Positions 18,207 to 30,548 are shown, counted from the stretch's first letter. The stretch is DNA of 57,918 bases from Sporolactobacillus terrae DSM 11697 (GCF_000648615.1 NZ_JFZC01000055.1:1-57918); one strand, 5' to 3'. Made by a program: numbers and translations. The notes: generated by a model not told the origin, from the sequence alone.

Positions 18207-18569
18207 ATGACTAAAGAAGAAATCATTGGCGCGATTAAAGAAATGTCCGTTCTCGAATTGAACGATCTTGTTAAAGCAATTGAAGATGAATTTGGTGTTA
18301 CCGCAGCAGCTCAGGTTGCCGCTCCAGCAGGTGCAGCAGGTGCAGCAGCTGAAGAAAAATCTGAATTTGATGTTGTTCTGGCAGATGCTGGTTCACAAAA
18401 AATCAAGGTTATCAAAGTTGTTCGTGAAATTACTGGTCTCGGCCTGAAAGATGCAAAAGCATTAGTTGATGGTGTTCCGAAGGCTGTTAAAGAAGGCGCT
18501 GCTAAAGAAGAAGCCGAAGAACTCAAAGGCAAACTCGAAGAAGTTGGCGCAAAAGTAGAACTGAAATAA
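18207..18569 (+). CDS. rplL: 50S ribosomal protein L7/L12
   Basis: L7/L12 (120 residues) is the multi-copy stalk protein that recruits translational GTPases. It has the N-terminal dimerisation helices (residues 1-35), an alanine- and glycine-rich hinge ([12 protein letters not shown]) and the C-terminal factor-binding domain ([20 protein letters not shown] area). The start ATG follows AAGGAGG by 9 nt. The gene ends at a strong terminator, as expected for the last gene of this operon. Confidence 0.98.
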   Translation: MTKEEIIGAIKEMSVLELNDLVKAIEDEFGVTAAAQVAAPAGAAGAAAEEKSEFDVVLADAGSQKIKVIKVVREITGLGLKDAKALVDGVPKAVKEGAAKEEAEELKGKLEEVGAKVELK

Positions 18570-18576
18570 GTTCTTG

Positions 18577-18611
18577 AAAAGGCCCGCGCTTGCGCGGGCC
18601 TTTTCTTTTTT
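18577..18611 (+). terminator. rplL terminator
   Basis: GGCCCGCGC with GCGCGGGCC separated by TT, flanked by AAAA and TTTT and followed by a T-rich tail. It is among the strongest intrinsic terminators in the window. Confidence 0.95.
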
Positions 18612-18612
18612 C

Positions 18613-18809
18613 ACAGAAAAAGAAAAGATATGATTTTTGGTCCCGCAAAAGACAGTGCAGCAAATGCGCAGAGTCTTGCCTGTCTGAGGAGGCTCGCGGT
18701 GCGCCCGCGGCAAGCGAGCAACCGAAGCGACGATTCAGCACCGAAAAGACACGAGTCCATCACACATGGTTGGAGATTAAGGACCGGGCGCTTTTTGCTT
18801 GGTTTTTCT
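18613..18809 (+). repeat. intergenic GC-rich modular repeat, copy A
   Basis: The repeat begins directly after the rplL terminator (ACAG...TATGATTTTTGG). Blocks shared with copy B are 18640-18672, a 55-nt core at 18714-18768 (two mismatches) and a 32-nt tail at 18778-18809 ending in an ACCGGG/CTTGGT hairpin plus T tract. Blocks shared with copy C are 18677-18695 (identical 19 nt) and 18703-18722. A GCTCGC/GCGAGC stem is visible. A 119-codon frame across it is not a credible gene. No gene is seen in 18810-19010. Confidence 0.8.
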
Positions 18810-19010
18810 CACAGAATTATACAGGTTTGGTGATAAGTGTAGAGACGATCCGCGAGAACGATTCCTGTGCAGATTCAACCGCGGAAAAAGAAAAATTAAC
18901 GTTAACAAGACAAGGCAGTGTATGGAAAAGATCGCATTTGCGAAACTAAATGAGTGAAGACAATGACTCGTCATTGCGGAGCGCAGCTGATTTTCAAGGG
19001 GATGATTGAG

Positions 19011-19607
19011 TTGACAGAACATTACTATTCAGAGCACCCTCATGTGAAAAGCAATCCTCATTCACTGAGCGCGACATTGCGTCAGCACAATTTTGTGTTT
19101 ACAACCGATGCCGGTGTTTTTTCAAAAAATGCGATTGATTTTGGCTCTGCACTACTGATTGAAACGTTTTACGAACCACAAATTTCCGGGGCATTTTTGG
19201 ATATGGGGTGCGGCTATGGTCCGATTGGCATTGCTTTAGCTAGGGATTTTCCCGATCGAGACGTGGTTATGGTTGATATTAACGAGCGCGCGGTTGCGCT
19301 GGCAGCAAAGAATGCCCAAGAAAATCAAGTGAATCCTGTTGTTTTGCAGAGCTCACTATTCGAAAAGGTGACGGGCGACTTTGCAGCAATTGTGACGAAT
19401 CCGCCAATCCGTGCCGGAAAACAAGTTGTGCATCAAATTTTTCGCGATGCCCATTGCTTTTTGAAACATGGCGGTGAGTTATGGACCGTTATTCAAAAGA
19501 AGCAGGGAGCGCCGTCTGCACTAAAAATGCTGCAATCTTTATTTGATCGTGTAGACGTTGCGGCAAAGAAAAAAGGCTATTATATTTTGTGTGCAAGAAA
19601 AGATTGA
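19011..19607 (+). CDS. class I SAM-dependent methyltransferase, RsmC-like (YbxB)
   Basis: This 198-residue methyltransferase of the RsmC/MTS family resembles B. subtilis YbxB, probably acting on 16S rRNA guanine N2 (family inference). Motif I is LDMGCGYGPIGIALA near residues 60-74, an acidic residue ends beta-2 (VVMVDIN), and the N2-methyl catalytic motif IV is TNPPIRAGK. The start is TTG at 19011, giving MTEHYYSEHP as in homologues; AAGGGG lies 9 nt upstream, whereas the ATG at 19002 abuts that site. The gene stands in its usual place between rplL and rpoB, and its 3' end contains the rpoB promoter. Confidence 0.93.
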   Translation: MTEHYYSEHPHVKSNPHSLSATLRQHNFVFTTDAGVFSKNAIDFGSALLIETFYEPQISGAFLDMGCGYGPIGIALARDFPDRDVVMVDINERAVALAAKNAQENQVNPVVLQSSLFEKVTGDFAAIVTNPPIRAGKQVVHQIFRDAHCFLKHGGELWTVIQKKQGAPSALKMLQSLFDRVDVAAKKKGYYILCARKD

Positions 19608-19632
19608 CAACATATACCCTCTGTGATATTAT
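19604..19632 (+). promoter_or_regulatory. rpoB-rpoC promoter
   Basis: TTGACA (19604-19609), 17 nt, TATTAT (19627-19632), overlapping the stop codon of the preceding methyltransferase gene. The leader is about 140 nt and includes TTCCTTTTTAGGGAA, a small hairpin. Confidence 0.92.
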
Positions 19633-19776
19633 GTTTTAATGCTAACATGGGTAAATTTGTAGGTATAAGTATTTCCTTTTTAGGGAATGCTAATCAAATA
19701 ATTTTTGAACTGCGGTAAGCTCAAGAAGTATGGTTTGCCGATTTTTTCAATATGCTTGATTTGAGGGGTGAAATAG

Positions 19777-22700
19777 TTGACAGGTCAACTCGTACAATAC
19801 GGACGCCACCGCCAACGCAGGAGCTACGCTCGGATTAAAGAAGTGCTGGAACTCCCTAATCTTATTGAAATTCAGACCGCCTCCTATCAGTGGTTCCTCG
19901 ATGAAGGAATTCGGGAAATGTTTCAAGACATTTCTCCGGTGGAAGACTTTACAGGTAATCTGATTTTGGAATTCGTCGACTATAGTTTGGGAGAACCAAA
20001 ATATTCGGTTGACGAATCAAAGTCGCGCGATGTAACCTATGCTGCACCGCTTCGCGTAAAGGTGCGACTGATCAATAAAGAAACAGGCGAAGTAAAGGAA
20101 CAAGAAGTATTTATGGGGGATTTCCCATTAATGACTGAAGCCGGTACCTTCATTATTAACGGGGCTGAGCGAGTCATCGTCTCCCAGCTGGTACGTTCGC
20201 CAAGTGTTTACTTTAATGACAAAGTTGACAAAAACGGAAAAAAAGGCTTTGGTGCAACGGTTATTCCAAACCGAGGCGCTTGGCTGGAATATGAAACGGA
20301 TGCCAAAGATGTTGTCTATGTGAGAATTGACCGTACGCGGAAAGTCCCTGTAACGGTTCTTTTGCGTTCTCTTGGGTTTAGTACGGATCAAGAGATTATC
20401 GATCTTCTAGGTGAAGACGAATATCTGAGAAACACTTTGGAAAAAGATAACACCGACAGCACGGATAAAGCACTCGTTGAAATATACGAGCGTCTGCGTC
20501 CGGGCGAACCGCCAACCGTAGAAAATGCGAAAAGTCTTCTTGAAGCACGTTTCTTCGACCCGAAACGCTATGATCTGGCGAATGTCGGCCGCTACAAGAT
20601 GAATAAGAAGCTCCACATCAAAAATAGATTGTTCAACCAGAGACTCGCACAGAAACTGGTTGATCCGGAAACGGGAGAAATTGTTGCTGATGAAGGCACA
20701 CTTCTTGACCGCCGGACACTTGACCGTCTTTTGCCGACGATTGAGAAAAAGTTAGGCTTTGTTGACTATACACCGTCTGAAGGCGTTATTGCCGGTCAAA
20801 CGATCCGTGTACAAAAGATCGATGTTTACTCACCTCTTGAAGAAGATAAGGGCAAGGTAGTCAGTGTAATGGGCAACTGCGAGATTGACCGATCAATCAA
20901 GCACATTACGCCTGCCGACATTCTTTCTTCAATCAACTATTTCTTTGATCTGCTTCACGGCATTGGCGATACCGATGACATTGACCACTTGGGAAATCGC
21001 CGTCTGCGTTCAGTAGGCGAATTGCTGCAGAACCAGTTTCGGATCGGTTTGTCGCGAATGGAACGTGTCATCCGTGAACGTATGTCGATTCAGGATACGA
21101 ACAGCATTACGCCGCAGGCATTGATCAATATTCGCCCGGTTATTGCGTCGATCAAAGAATTCTTCGGAAGTTCACAGCTTTCACAGTTCATGGATCAGAC
21201 CAACCCGCTGGCCGAACTCACCCACAAGCGCCGTCTGTCAGCGCTTGGACCTGGTGGATTGACGCGTGAACGTGCCGGCATGGAAGTCCGTGACGTTCAC
21301 TATTCGCACTATGGCCGTATGTGCCCGATTGAAACGCCTGAAGGCCCAAATATCGGACTGATCAACTCGTTGTCAAGTTATGCACGTGTCAATAAATACG
21401 GGTTTATTGAAACGCCATACCGCCGTGTTGATCCAGAAACCGGAAGGGTTACCGAGCACATTGACTACTTAACCGCCGACGAAGAGGATAACTATGTTGT
21501 TGCTCAAGCAAACGCTGAGCTGAGCGATGACGGAGAATTTCTTGAAGATCATATTCTCGCCCGGTTCAGAAGTGAGAACCTGGTTGTTCATAAGGAACGC
21601 GTCGACTACATGGACGTATCGCCAAAGCAGGTGGTTTCAGTTGCATCGGCATGTATTCCTTTCCTTGCCAATGACGACTCGAACCGTGCGTTGATGGGTG
21701 CCAACATGCAGCGTCAAGCGGTTCCGCTGCTCCGTCCGCAAGCACCATTGGTCGGAACAGGTATGGAATATGTGTCCGCTCGTGATTCAGGAGCGGCAAT
21801 TCGTTCGAAGTTCCGCGGCCGCGTTGAATATGTGTCTGCCCGTGTGATCAAGATTCGCACGCTAGAGAATATTGATGGACGTGACGTAGCCGGAGATGTT
21901 GTGACTTATAAACTCTCTAAATTCGAGCGTTCGAACCAAGGAATGTGCTACAACCAAAAACCGATTGTGAAAACCGGTAATGTTGTTTCCAAGGGCGAGA
22001 TTATTGCTGATGGTCCTTCCATGGATATGGGCGAACTCGCATTAGGCCGCAACGTATTGGTCGGATTCATGACTTGGAACGGATATAACTATGAAGATGC
22101 CGTCATCATGAGTGAAAAACTTGTGAAAGACGATGTTTACACCTCTATTCATATTGAGGAATATGAATCTGATGCACGTGACACGAAACTCGGACCGGAA
22201 GATATTACCCGGGACATTCCGAACGTCGGCGAGGATGCACTGAAGAACCTCGATGACCGCGGTATTATTCGTGTTGGTGCGGAAGTGCGCGACGGCGACA
22301 TTCTCGTCGGAAAGGTGACGCCAAAAGGGGTTACGGAACTTACAGCTGAAGAACGGCTACTCCATGCGATTTTCGGTGAAAAAGCACGCGAAGTGCGTGA
22401 TACATCGCTGAAGGTACCACATGGCGGCGGCGGTATTGTGCACGATGTTAAGATCTTTACACGCGAGGCAGGCGATGAACTGCCACCAGGTGTCAATGAA
22501 TTGGTTCGTGTTTATATCGTCCAGAAACGTAAAATTCATGAAGGGGACAAAATGGCCGGACGACACGGAAACAAAGGTGTCATCTCCAAAATCCTTCCTG
22601 AAGAAGATATGCCGTTTTTGCCAAACGGACGTCCGCTGGATATCATGCTTAACCCACTCGGTGTGCCTTCCCGTATGAACATCGGGCAGGTTCTTGAACT

Positions 22701-23298
22701 TCACCTTGGTATGGCCGCTCGCGAAATGGGCATTCACATTGCAACTCCTGTATTCGATGGTGCGCGCGAAGAAGATGTCTGGAGCACGCTCGAAGAAGCA
22801 GGACTTTCACGGGATGGCAAAACGGTGCTTTATGACGGCCGCACAGGTGACCCATTTGACAACCGCGTTTCAGTCGGCGTCATGTACATGATCAAGCTGG
22901 CCCACATGGTTGACGATAAGCTGCACGCGCGTTCAACTGGACCGTACTCTCTGGTTACACAGCAGCCGCTCGGTGGTAAAGCACAATTCGGTGGCCAGAG
23001 ATTTGGTGAAATGGAAGTTTGGGCGCTGGAAGCATACGGCGCCGCACACACCCTTCAAGAAATTCTGACGGTGAAGTCAGATGATGTTGTCGGACGTGTA
23101 AAAACCTACGAATCCATTGTCAAAGGCGACAACGTTCCCGAACCGGGTGTCCCTGAATCGTTCAAGGTGCTCATTAAAGAACTGCAAAGTCTTGGTATGG
23201 ATGTTAAGGTGCTCGACGGTGATCACTCGGAAATCGTAATCAAAGAGCTTGAAGACGAAGAAGAGTCGCTGGACGACAATCTCAATGTGCAAGTTTAA
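19777..23298 (+). CDS. rpoB: DNA-directed RNA polymerase beta subunit
   Basis: RpoB (1173 residues) forms one pincer of RNA polymerase and most of the catalytic cleft with RpoC. The rifampicin pocket reads [20 protein letters not shown] near residues 466-485, the sensitive type. [20 protein letters not shown] and [11 protein letters not shown] are universal segments. The start TTG follows GAGGGGTGA by 5 nt and gives (M)[16 protein letters not shown] as in B. subtilis. rpoC follows after 156 nt that contain a small hairpin but no clear terminator, so they are probably co-transcribed. Confidence 0.99.
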   Translation: MTGQLVQYGRHRQRRSYARIKEVLELPNLIEIQTASYQWFLDEGIREMFQDISPVEDFTGNLILEFVDYSLGEPKYSVDESKSRDVTYAAPLRVKVRLINKETGEVKEQEVFMGDFPLMTEAGTFIINGAERVIVSQLVRSPSVYFNDKVDKNGKKGFGATVIPNRGAWLEYETDAKDVVYVRIDRTRKVPVTVLLRSLGFSTDQEIIDLLGEDEYLRNTLEKDNTDSTDKALVEIYERLRPGEPPTVENAKSLLEARFFDPKRYDLANVGRYKMNKKLHIKNRLFNQRLAQKLVDPETGEIVADEGTLLDRRTLDRLLPTIEKKLGFVDYTPSEGVIAGQTIRVQKIDVYSPLEEDKGKVVSVMGNCEIDRSIKHITPADILSSINYFFDLLHGIGDTDDIDHLGNRRLRSVGELLQNQFRIGLSRMERVIRERMSIQDTNSITPQALINIRPVIASIKEFFGSSQLSQFMDQTNPLAELTHKRRLSALGPGGLTRERAGMEVRDVHYSHYGRMCPIETPEGPNIGLINSLSSYARVNKYGFIETPYRRVDPETGRVTEHIDYLTADEEDNYVVAQANAELSDDGEFLEDHILARFRSENLVVHKERVDYMDVSPKQVVSVASACIPFLANDDSNRALMGANMQRQAVPLLRPQAPLVGTGMEYVSARDSGAAIRSKFRGRVEYVSARVIKIRTLENIDGRDVAGDVVTYKLSKFERSNQGMCYNQKPIVKTGNVVSKGEIIADGPSMDMGELALGRNVLVGFMTWNGYNYEDAVIMSEKLVKDDVYTSIHIEEYESDARDTKLGPEDITRDIPNVGEDALKNLDDRGIIRVGAEVRDGDILVGKVTPKGVTELTAEERLLHAIFGEKAREVRDTSLKVPHGGGGIVHDVKIFTREAGDELPPGVNELVRVYIVQKRKIHEGDKMAGRHGNKGVISKILPEEDMPFLPNGRPLDIMLNPLGVPSRMNIGQVLELHLGMAAREMGIHIATPVFDGAREEDVWSTLEEAGLSRDGKTVLYDGRTGDPFDNRVSVGVMYMIKLAHMVDDKLHARSTGPYSLVTQQPLGGKAQFGGQRFGEMEVWALEAYGAAHTLQEILTVKSDDVVGRVKTYESIVKGDNVPEPGVPESFKVLIKELQSLGMDVKVLDGDHSEIVIKELEDEEESLDDNLNVQV

Positions 23299-23454
23299 TG
23301 AATCAACCTCTTAATAGAATCCGTTCGGTACAAAGGAAACGGCTAGAACGGCTTTTCCTTGGCGTGCCTGAATGCTTTTCTAATACAACAGCTCGGTGAA
23401 CAAAAGCGATGGCACTTTTTGCCAAACACTGAAAATATAAGGGAGGTTGCCCCC

Positions 23455-26400
23455 TTGCTGGATGTCAATAAATTTGAATTTATGAAGATTGGTTTAGCTT
23501 CACCTGATAAGATCAGGTCTTGGTCCCACGGCGAAGTAAAAAAACCTGAGACCATCAACTATCGGACATTGAAACCGGAAAAGGACGGTTTGTTCTGCGA
23601 ACGCATTTTCGGACCGACCAAAGACTGGGAATGCCATTGCGGCAAATACAAACGTGTCCGTTATAAGGGCGTCGTTTGCGACCGCTGCGGCGTTGAAGTT
23701 ACCCGGGCTAAAGTCCGCAGAGAGCGCATGGGACATATTGAACTTGCTGCTCCGGTTTCCCATATCTGGTATTTTAAAGGGATTCCAAGCCGCATGGGCC
23801 TTTTGCTGGATATGTCGCCAAGAGCTTTGGAAGAAGTCATCTACTTTGCATCGTACGTGGTGACCGAACCGGGTGACACACCGCTTGAGAAAAAACAACT
23901 GCTCTCTGAAAAAGAATACCGTGCGTATCGCGAAAAATACGGCAATACTTTTAAAGCGGGCATGGGTGCGGAATCCATTAAAAAACTCTTGCAAGATGTT
24001 GATTTGGATAAAGAATCCGATGAACTGCAAGAAGAATTGAAAACGGTCCAAGGTCAGAGAAGAACGCGTGCTGTCAAACGACTCGAAGTCATTGAAGCAT
24101 TCCGTGAATCCGGCAATGAACCCTCCTGGATGATCCTAGACGTACTGCCGGTTATTCCTCCGGAACTGCGCCCGATGGTCCAATTGGACGGCGGACGTTT
24201 CGCAACGTCCGACTTGAACGACTTGTATCGAAGAGTCATCAACCGCAACAACCGTCTGAAACGTCTTCTTGAACTTGGTGCGCCGAGCATCATTGTTCAG
24301 AACGAGAAGCGGATGTTGCAGGAAGCGGTTGACTCACTGATCGACAATGGTCGCCGCGGTCGACCGGTTACCGGACCAGGCAACCGGCCGCTGAAGTCTC
24401 TTTCTCACATGCTGAAAGGGAAACAGGGACGTTTTCGTCAGAACCTGCTTGGCAAACGTGTCGACTACTCTGGCCGATCCGTTATTGCCGTAGGTCCGTC
24501 GTTGCAGATGTATCAATGCGGTCTCCCAAAAGAAATGGCTTTGGAATTGTTCAAACCGTTTGTGATGAAAGAATTGGTGAGCCGCGGGATTGCCAACAAC
24601 ATTAAGAGTGCAAAACGTAAGGTGGAAAAAATTCATCCGGACGTATGGGGTGTGCTCGAAGACGTCATTAAAGAACACCCGGTTCTGCTGAACCGTGCGC
24701 CTACGCTGCACCGTTTGGGCATTCAAGCATTCGAACCGAGAATTGTTGAAGGACGCGCGATTCGTCTGCATCCACTTGTATGTACCGCTTATAACGCGGA
24801 CTTCGACGGTGACCAGATGGCTGTTCACGTTCCGCTTTCCGCAGAAGCGCAAGCTGAAGCACGTCTGTTGATGCTTGGTGCTCAAAACATCCTGAACCCT
24901 AAGGACGGAAAGCCGATCGTTACGCCTTCACAGGATATGGTGCTTGGAAACTATTACCTGACGCTGGAACGGAAAGGTGCCCGCGGTGAAGGTAAGGTAT
25001 TCAAGAACAGTGATGAAGCGATGCTTGCTTATTATAATGGCTATGTACACCTGCACTCTCGGATTGCCATTCCGGCTGCGTCAACGCATAATCCGACGTT
25101 TACGGAAGAACAGAATAAGCAGTACTTGCTGACTACACCGGGCAAATTGATCTTTAACCATGTACTTCCGCCGGCGTTCCCGTATATTAATGAGCCGACC
25201 GATAAAAACTTGCAAGTTGCGACTCCGGACAAGTATTTTGTTCCAATGGGAACGGATCTTCCTAAGGAGATCGCATCACGCGATGAAATTCTGCCATTTA
25301 AAAAAGGCTATCTCGGTCATATCATTGCGGAAGTTTTCAAGAAATATAAAGTAACCGAGACTTCTAAATTCCTTGATCGTCTCAAAGCACTCGGCTTCCA
25401 GTATTCGACTAAAGCAGGCATTACAGTCGGTGTATCCGACGTTATTGTGCTTCCGGAAAAGCAAGAAATTCTGAATACAGCCGAAGAGAATGTAGAAAAA
25501 GTAACGAAACAGTTCCGTCGCGGCTTGATTACCGAAGACGAGCGATATGAACGCATTGTCGGCATTTGGAGCGGTGCAAAAGATACCATCCAATCCAAGC
25601 TGATGGATTCCTTGGTTAAGACGAACCCGATCTTTATGATGAGTGACTCCGGTGCCCGTGGTAACGCATCGAACTTTACTCAGCTTGCCGGTATGCGTGG
25701 TTTGATGGCCGATCCATCCGGTCGAATCATCGAACTGCCGATTATCTCAAGTTTCCGTGAAGGTCTGACCGTGCTGGAATACTTCATCTCCACTCACGGC
25801 GCACGTAAAGGACTTGCCGATACCGCGCTTAAGACGGCGAACTCAGGTTATCTGACCCGTCGTTTGGTTGATGTTGCCCAGGATGTTATCGTCAGAGAGG
25901 ACGACTGTGGTACGGATCGCGGCATCGTTGTTCATGCGATTCGTGAAGGTACAGAAGAAATTGAGAACCTCTATGATCGTCTGGTCGGACGTACGGCGAA
26001 CCAGACCGTATATCACCCGGACACCGATGAGGTACTGGTTAACAAAAATGAGTTAATTGATGAAGAAACGGCTACCAAGATCGTTCAAGCCGGAATCACT
26101 GAAGTTGAAATCCGCACGGTGTTTACCTGTGAAACCCGTCATGGTGTCTGCAAGAAGTGTTATGGCCGCAACTTGGCTACCGGTTCAGAAGTTGAAGTCG
26201 GCGAGTCCGTTGGTATTATTGCCGCTCAATCGATTGGTGAACCAGGTACCCAGCTGACCATGCGTACCTTCCATACCGGTGGTGTTGCCGGAGACGATAT
26301 CACGCAAGGTCTCCCGCGTATCCAAGAATTGTTTGAAGCCCGCAACCCTAAAGGGCAAGCTACAATTTCGGAAATTGATGGAACCGTTACGTCAGTTACC

Positions 26401-27084
26401 GAGCTGAAGGACAAACGCGAAGTTATTGTTAAAGGTGCGCTGGAAACACGTACCTACACGGTGCCACTCAGTGCGCGTATGAAAGTTGCTGAGGGCAACG
26501 AGGTTAAGGCAGGTCAGGCCTTGATCGGTGGATCCATTGATCCAAAAGAACTGCTCCACATCGTCGGACTGCAAGGCGTACAAAATTATCTGCTCCGGGA
26601 AGTTCAGAAAGTATACCGGATGCAGGGTGTTGAAATCGGCGATAAGCACGTCGAGGTCATGGTGCGTCAGATGATGCGCAAAATTCGCGTTATTGACAGT
26701 GGTGATACTTCCGTATTACCAGGTGCTCTTGTCGATATTCATCGCTTTAAGGAAGAAAACCGGGATGTTCTGCTGCATCGTAAACTTCCAGCAACCGGAC
26801 ATCCGGTGCTGCTCGGAATTACGAAAGCAGCGCTTGAAACCGACTCCTTCCTGTCTGCCGCTTCCTTCCAGGAAACGACGCGCGTGCTGACTGATGCAGC
26901 GATTAAGGGCAAGATTGATGAATTGCTCGGTCTGAAGGAAAATGTAATTATCGGTAAACTGATTCCGGCAGGAACAGGAATGCCGAAGTATCGCAATGTT
27001 GTCGTAGAGACGACAGACGGTCAGACAACCACTGCAGACCCTGCAGCAGAACCAGCCGGCGCATTGATTAACCAAGAAAGTTGA
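23455..27084 (+). CDS. rpoC: DNA-directed RNA polymerase beta' subunit
   Basis: RpoC (1209 residues) carries the active-site magnesium triad in [13 protein letters not shown]. The N-terminal zinc-binding domain shows [20 protein letters not shown], and the second zinc site shows [15 protein letters not shown]. The bridge and trigger regions ([19 protein letters not shown]) are intact. The start is TTG at 23455, giving (M)[12 protein letters not shown] and preceded by GGGAGGTTG; an ATG-type frame from 23359 lies upstream of this ribosome site. The protein is full length. A new promoter follows. Confidence 0.99.
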   Translation: MLDVNKFEFMKIGLASPDKIRSWSHGEVKKPETINYRTLKPEKDGLFCERIFGPTKDWECHCGKYKRVRYKGVVCDRCGVEVTRAKVRRERMGHIELAAPVSHIWYFKGIPSRMGLLLDMSPRALEEVIYFASYVVTEPGDTPLEKKQLLSEKEYRAYREKYGNTFKAGMGAESIKKLLQDVDLDKESDELQEELKTVQGQRRTRAVKRLEVIEAFRESGNEPSWMILDVLPVIPPELRPMVQLDGGRFATSDLNDLYRRVINRNNRLKRLLELGAPSIIVQNEKRMLQEAVDSLIDNGRRGRPVTGPGNRPLKSLSHMLKGKQGRFRQNLLGKRVDYSGRSVIAVGPSLQMYQCGLPKEMALELFKPFVMKELVSRGIANNIKSAKRKVEKIHPDVWGVLEDVIKEHPVLLNRAPTLHRLGIQAFEPRIVEGRAIRLHPLVCTAYNADFDGDQMAVHVPLSAEAQAEARLLMLGAQNILNPKDGKPIVTPSQDMVLGNYYLTLERKGARGEGKVFKNSDEAMLAYYNGYVHLHSRIAIPAASTHNPTFTEEQNKQYLLTTPGKLIFNHVLPPAFPYINEPTDKNLQVATPDKYFVPMGTDLPKEIASRDEILPFKKGYLGHIIAEVFKKYKVTETSKFLDRLKALGFQYSTKAGITVGVSDVIVLPEKQEILNTAEENVEKVTKQFRRGLITEDERYERIVGIWSGAKDTIQSKLMDSLVKTNPIFMMSDSGARGNASNFTQLAGMRGLMADPSGRIIELPIISSFREGLTVLEYFISTHGARKGLADTALKTANSGYLTRRLVDVAQDVIVREDDCGTDRGIVVHAIREGTEEIENLYDRLVGRTANQTVYHPDTDEVLVNKNELIDEETATKIVQAGITEVEIRTVFTCETRHGVCKKCYGRNLATGSEVEVGESVGIIAAQSIGEPGTQLTMRTFHTGGVAGDDITQGLPRIQELFEARNPKGQATISEIDGTVTSVTELKDKREVIVKGALETRTYTVPLSARMKVAEGNEVKAGQALIGGSIDPKELLHIVGLQGVQNYLLREVQKVYRMQGVEIGDKHVEVMVRQMMRKIRVIDSGDTSVLPGALVDIHRFKEENRDVLLHRKLPATGHPVLLGITKAALETDSFLSAASFQETTRVLTDAAIKGKIDELLGLKENVIIGKLIPAGTGMPKYRNVVVETTDGQTTTADPAAEPAGALINQES

Positions 27085-27092
27085 TTCATGCA

Positions 27093-27122
27093 TTGACAAT
27101 AGTCAACTGCCGGTGCTATTAT
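27093..27122 (+). promoter_or_regulatory. promoter of the L7Ae-like gene and rpsL operon
   Basis: TTGACA (27093-27098), 18 nt, TATTAT (27117-27122), only 9 nt after the rpoC stop codon. It should drive the L7Ae-like gene and, through the hairpin at 27422, rpsL-rpsG-fusA. Confidence 0.9.
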
Positions 27123-27168
27123 ATCTGAGTGTTCTTTTTACCCTGGTTACTTTGGAGGATATATTGTC

Positions 27169-27420
27169 ATGTCTTATGAAAAAGTGACGCAATCGAAGAA
27201 CGATGTGATTATTGGCACGAAACAGGCGATTAAAGCATTAAAAGAGAACCGAGTTGAAGAGGTTATTATTGCTGAAGACGCCGATTTACGTGTAACCAAT
27301 AAAGTACTGACACTTGCGGAAGAATTGAAGGTGCCTGTAAGTACAGTGGCCTCAATGAAGAAATTAGGTCAGGCCTGCGGCATTGAAGTCGGGGCATCGG
27401 CTGTTGCGATAAAAAAATGA
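27169..27420 (+). CDS. rplGB: L7Ae-family RNA-binding protein (YbxF, L7Ae-like)
   Basis: This 83-residue protein has the L7Ae/L30e/Gadd45 fold that recognises kink-turns in RNA. Visible family features are [24 protein letters not shown] (residues 16-39, helix and strand) and [28 protein letters not shown]. subtilis YbxF binds K-turns and sits at the same place before rpsL. The role on the ribosome or in riboswitch folding is inferred from the family. The start ATG lies 11 nt after GGAGG. Confidence 0.94.
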   Translation: MSYEKVTQSKNDVIIGTKQAIKALKENRVEEVIIAEDADLRVTNKVLTLAEELKVPVSTVASMKKLGQACGIEVGASAVAIKK

Positions 27421-27421
27421 T

Positions 27422-27457
27422 GTTTTTGCAGGGGAAACCTTGCAAAAACAATTTTTT
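27422..27457 (+). terminator. hairpin with GAAA loop before rpsL
   Basis: GTTTTTGCAGGG, loop GAAA, CCTTGCAAAAAC, then AATTTTTT. It is likely a partial terminator or attenuator between the L7Ae-like gene and rpsL. Since no other promoter was recognised before rpsL, some readthrough is required. Confidence 0.7.
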
Positions 27458-27518
27458 GCGCGAGAAAAGAACCGCCTGGATCAGTGGATTTAGAAATTTT
27501 GAAAGGAGGAACAGGTAA

Positions 27519-27932
27519 ATGCCTACAATCAACCAATTAATTCGTCACGGACGCAAATCAAAGATTAAGAAGTCTACGGCACCTGCATTGAACAGAGGCT
27601 ACAACAGTTTCAAAAAATCATTGACGGATGATTTTGCTCCACAAAAGAGAGGCGTGTGCACCCGTGTTGGCACAATGACACCGAAGAAGCCTAACTCTGC
27701 GCTTCGTAAATATGCGCGTGTTCGTTTGTCAAACAACATCGAAGTCAATGCTTACATTCCGGGAATCGGACACAACCTTCAAGAACACAGCGTTGTATTG
27801 ATTCGCGGTGGACGTGTGAAGGACCTTCCTGGTGTGCGTTATCATATTATCCGCGGTGCTTTGGATACGGCGAGCGTTACGGACCGTAAGCAAGGCCGCT
27901 CGAAATACGGCGCAAAGAAGCCTAAGGCTTGA
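27519..27932 (+). CDS. rpsL: 30S ribosomal protein S12
   Basis: S12 (137 residues) lies at the decoding centre and checks codon-anticodon pairing. The streptomycin-relevant lysines are present in wild-type form in [11 protein letters not shown] and [12 protein letters not shown]. The N-terminal [11 protein letters not shown] and C-terminal [11 protein letters not shown] are typical. The start ATG lies 7 nt after AAAGGAGG. It opens the str operon rpsL-rpsG-fusA. Confidence 0.99.
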   Translation: MPTINQLIRHGRKSKIKKSTAPALNRGYNSFKKSLTDDFAPQKRGVCTRVGTMTPKKPNSALRKYARVRLSNNIEVNAYIPGIGHNLQEHSVVLIRGGRVKDLPGVRYHIIRGALDTASVTDRKQGRSKYGAKKPKA

Positions 27933-27962
27933 TTATAAAACTAACTGGGAGGAGGAATTAAT

Positions 27963-28433
27963 ATGCCTAGAAAAGGCCCTGTCGAAAGACGCGATGTACT
28001 GCCGGATCCACTGTATAATTCCAAATTGGTCACTCGTTTGATCAACCGAATTATGCAAGATGGAAAAAAGGGAAAGGCACAAACCATTCTCTATCAGGCA
28101 TTTGATTTAATTAAAGAACGGACCAATCAAGAACCAATGGAAGTTTTCGAACAAGCGTTGAAAAACGTTATGCCTGTATTGGAAGTAAAGGCACGCCGTG
28201 TCGGCGGTTCAAACTACCAGGTGCCAGTAGAAGTTCGTCCGGAACGCCGGACGACACTTGGACTTCGCTACTTAGTTAATTACTCACGCCTTCGCGGTGA
28301 AACGACGATGGTTGAACGATTAGCTAATGAAATCATTGATGCATCGAACAATACGGGTGCGTCGGTTAAGAAACGCGAAGACATGCACAAGATGGCTGAA
28401 GCAAACAAAGCATTTGCTCACTATCGCTGGTAA
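27963..28433 (+). CDS. rpsG: 30S ribosomal protein S7
   Basis: S7 (156 residues) binds the 3' major domain of 16S rRNA, starts head assembly and contacts the E-site tRNA. It opens with [20 protein letters not shown] and contains the [15 protein letters not shown] beta-hairpin near residue 78 and the C-terminal [13 protein letters not shown]. The start ATG lies 6 nt after GAGGAGG. It is 30 nt after rpsL and 33 nt before fusA. Confidence 0.99.
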   Translation: MPRKGPVERRDVLPDPLYNSKLVTRLINRIMQDGKKGKAQTILYQAFDLIKERTNQEPMEVFEQALKNVMPVLEVKARRVGGSNYQVPVEVRPERRTTLGLRYLVNYSRLRGETTMVERLANEIIDASNNTGASVKKREDMHKMAEANKAFAHYRW

Positions 28434-28466
28434 TAAAACAATAGATCAAAGGAAGGAGAGAAAACC

Positions 28467-30548
28467 ATGGCAAGGGAATTCTCCTTGGAAAAGACGCGTA
28501 ATATTGGTATCATGGCCCACATTGATGCCGGCAAGACGACAACAACCGAGCGTATTCTCTTCTATTCAGGCCGTATTCATAAAATTGGTGAGACCCATGA
28601 AGGGGCCTCACAAATGGACTGGATGGAACAGGAAAAGGAACGCGGAATCACGATTACTTCCGCTGCAACGACGGCTCAATGGAAAGACCATCGAATTAAC
28701 ATTATCGATACCCCAGGGCACGTGGACTTCACGGTTGAAGTAGAACGTTCACTCCGTGTTCTTGACGGTGCGGTAACGGTTCTTGATGCGCAGTCCGGTG
28801 TTGAACCGCAAACGGAAACCGTTTGGCGTCAAGCGACTACCTATCATGTACCAAGAATTGTATTTGTTAACAAGATGGATAAAATCGGTGCCGATTTCCT
28901 CTATTCTTGCAAAACACTGCATGAACGTCTCCAAGCCAATGCCCATCCGATTCAGCTGCCAATGGGTGCTGAAGATAATTATCTGGGCGAAATTGACTTG
29001 GTTACGATGCAGGCTTACATTTACGAAGACGACCTTGGATCAATTGTTGATGCGGAAGAGATTCCGGATGAATACAAAGAGCAGGCCGAAGAATACCATG
29101 AAAAACTCATTGAAGCCGTTGCCGACGTTGATGATGCACTCATGGAAAAATATCTCAATGGCGATGAAATCTCCGTTGAGGAATTGAAAGCCGCTATTCG
29201 TAAAGCAACCTGTGATGTTAAATTCTATCCGGTACTTTGCGGGACAGCTTTCAAAAACAAAGGGGTACAGCATGTACTGGATGCTGCCATCGATTACCTG
29301 CCTTCACCGCTGGACGTGCCGCCAATTAAAGGTAACGTTCCGGATACAGATGAAGAAGAAACACGTCCGGCAGACGATAAGGGACCGTTCGCAGCGCTGG
29401 CATTTAAAGTTATGACCGATCCGTTCGTTGGTAAGCTGACTTTCTTCCGTGTTTACTCAGGATCAATCGAAGCTGGTTCTTATGTACAGAACTCAACGAA
29501 GGACAATCGTGAGCGTATGGGACGTATCCTTCAGATGCACGCCAACCACCGAAGCGAAATCAAAGAAGTCTTCTCCGGCGATATCGCTGCTGCAGTTGGT
29601 TTGAAGAATACGACAACGGGTGATACACTGTGCGATGGTGATCATCCAATCGTACTTGAATCGATGGAATTCCCTGATCCGGTTATCCACGTTGCCATCG
29701 AACCAAAGTCGAAAGCAGACCAAGATAAGATGGGCATTGCGCTGTCAAAACTGGCTGAAGAAGATCCGACTTTCAAGACGCATACGGATGAAGAAACCGG
29801 TCAAACCATCATTGGTGGTATGGGCGAGCTTCACCTCGATATTATCGTTGACCGTCTGCGCCGTGAGTTTAAAGTGGATGCGAACGTAGGTAACCCTCAG
29901 GTTGCTTATCGCGAAACATTTACGAAAGCAGGCAAGGCGGAAGGTAAGTTCATCCGCCAGTCTGGTGGTCGTGGTCAATACGGTCACGTTTGGATCGAAT
30001 TCGAACCTCAAAAAGAGGGCGAAGGCTTTACATTCGAGAACAAGATTGTCGGCGGTGTTGTTCCGCGTGAATATGTTCCTGCAGTTGAAGCAGGTTTGAG
30101 AGATGCATTGCAAAACGGTCTGCTGGCCGGTTACCCGCTCATCGATGTGAAAGCAGCGCTTGTTGACGGATCTTACCACGATGTCGATTCCAGTGAAATG
30201 GCGTTCAAGGTTGCCGCTTCAATGGCACTGAAGGCAGCGAAGAATGTCTGCGCGCCGGTGATCCTTGAACCGATCATGAAAGTGGAAGTCAGCATGCCGG
30301 AAGAATATTTGGGAGATATTATGGGTGATATCACCAGTCGCCGCGGTCGTGTGGACGGTATGGAAGCACGCCAAGGTGTTCAAGTTGTCAGTGCCCATGT
30401 TCCTCTTGCAGAAATGTTCGGCTATGCAACAAACCTGCGTTCATCAACGCAGGGACGCGGTACCTTTACGATGCAATTCGACCATTATGAAGAAGTGCCG
30501 AAGAGCGTCAGTGAAGACATTATTAAGAAGGCAACCGGCGAAGCTTGA
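28467..30548 (+). CDS. fusA: elongation factor G
   Basis: EF-G (693 residues) is the GTPase that drives translocation and, with RRF, ribosome recycling. G1 is [14 protein letters not shown]3 is DTPGHVDF and G4 is [10 protein letters not shown]. Domains II to V follow, with [10 protein letters not shown] in domain [18 protein letters not shown] in domain IV and [11 protein letters not shown] in domain V. The start ATG lies 9 nt after AAGGAGAG. The gene is full length and intact. A 139-nt gap without a strong terminator precedes tuf. Confidence 0.99.
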   Translation: MAREFSLEKTRNIGIMAHIDAGKTTTTERILFYSGRIHKIGETHEGASQMDWMEQEKERGITITSAATTAQWKDHRINIIDTPGHVDFTVEVERSLRVLDGAVTVLDAQSGVEPQTETVWRQATTYHVPRIVFVNKMDKIGADFLYSCKTLHERLQANAHPIQLPMGAEDNYLGEIDLVTMQAYIYEDDLGSIVDAEEIPDEYKEQAEEYHEKLIEAVADVDDALMEKYLNGDEISVEELKAAIRKATCDVKFYPVLCGTAFKNKGVQHVLDAAIDYLPSPLDVPPIKGNVPDTDEEETRPADDKGPFAALAFKVMTDPFVGKLTFFRVYSGSIEAGSYVQNSTKDNRERMGRILQMHANHRSEIKEVFSGDIAAAVGLKNTTTGDTLCDGDHPIVLESMEFPDPVIHVAIEPKSKADQDKMGIALSKLAEEDPTFKTHTDEETGQTIIGGMGELHLDIIVDRLRREFKVDANVGNPQVAYRETFTKAGKAEGKFIRQSGGRGQYGHVWIEFEPQKEGEGFTFENKIVGGVVPREYVPAVEAGLRDALQNGLLAGYPLIDVKAALVDGSYHDVDSSEMAFKVAASMALKAAKNVCAPVILEPIMKVEVSMPEEYLGDIMGDITSRRGRVDGMEARQGVQVVSAHVPLAEMFGYATNLRSSTQGRGTFTMQFDHYEEVPKSVSEDIIKKATGEA

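Noticed and set aside
18590-18949. 119-codon plus-strand frame after rplL
   Set aside because: It runs across the rplL terminator and repeat copy A, has no ribosome site, and its composition follows the repeat.
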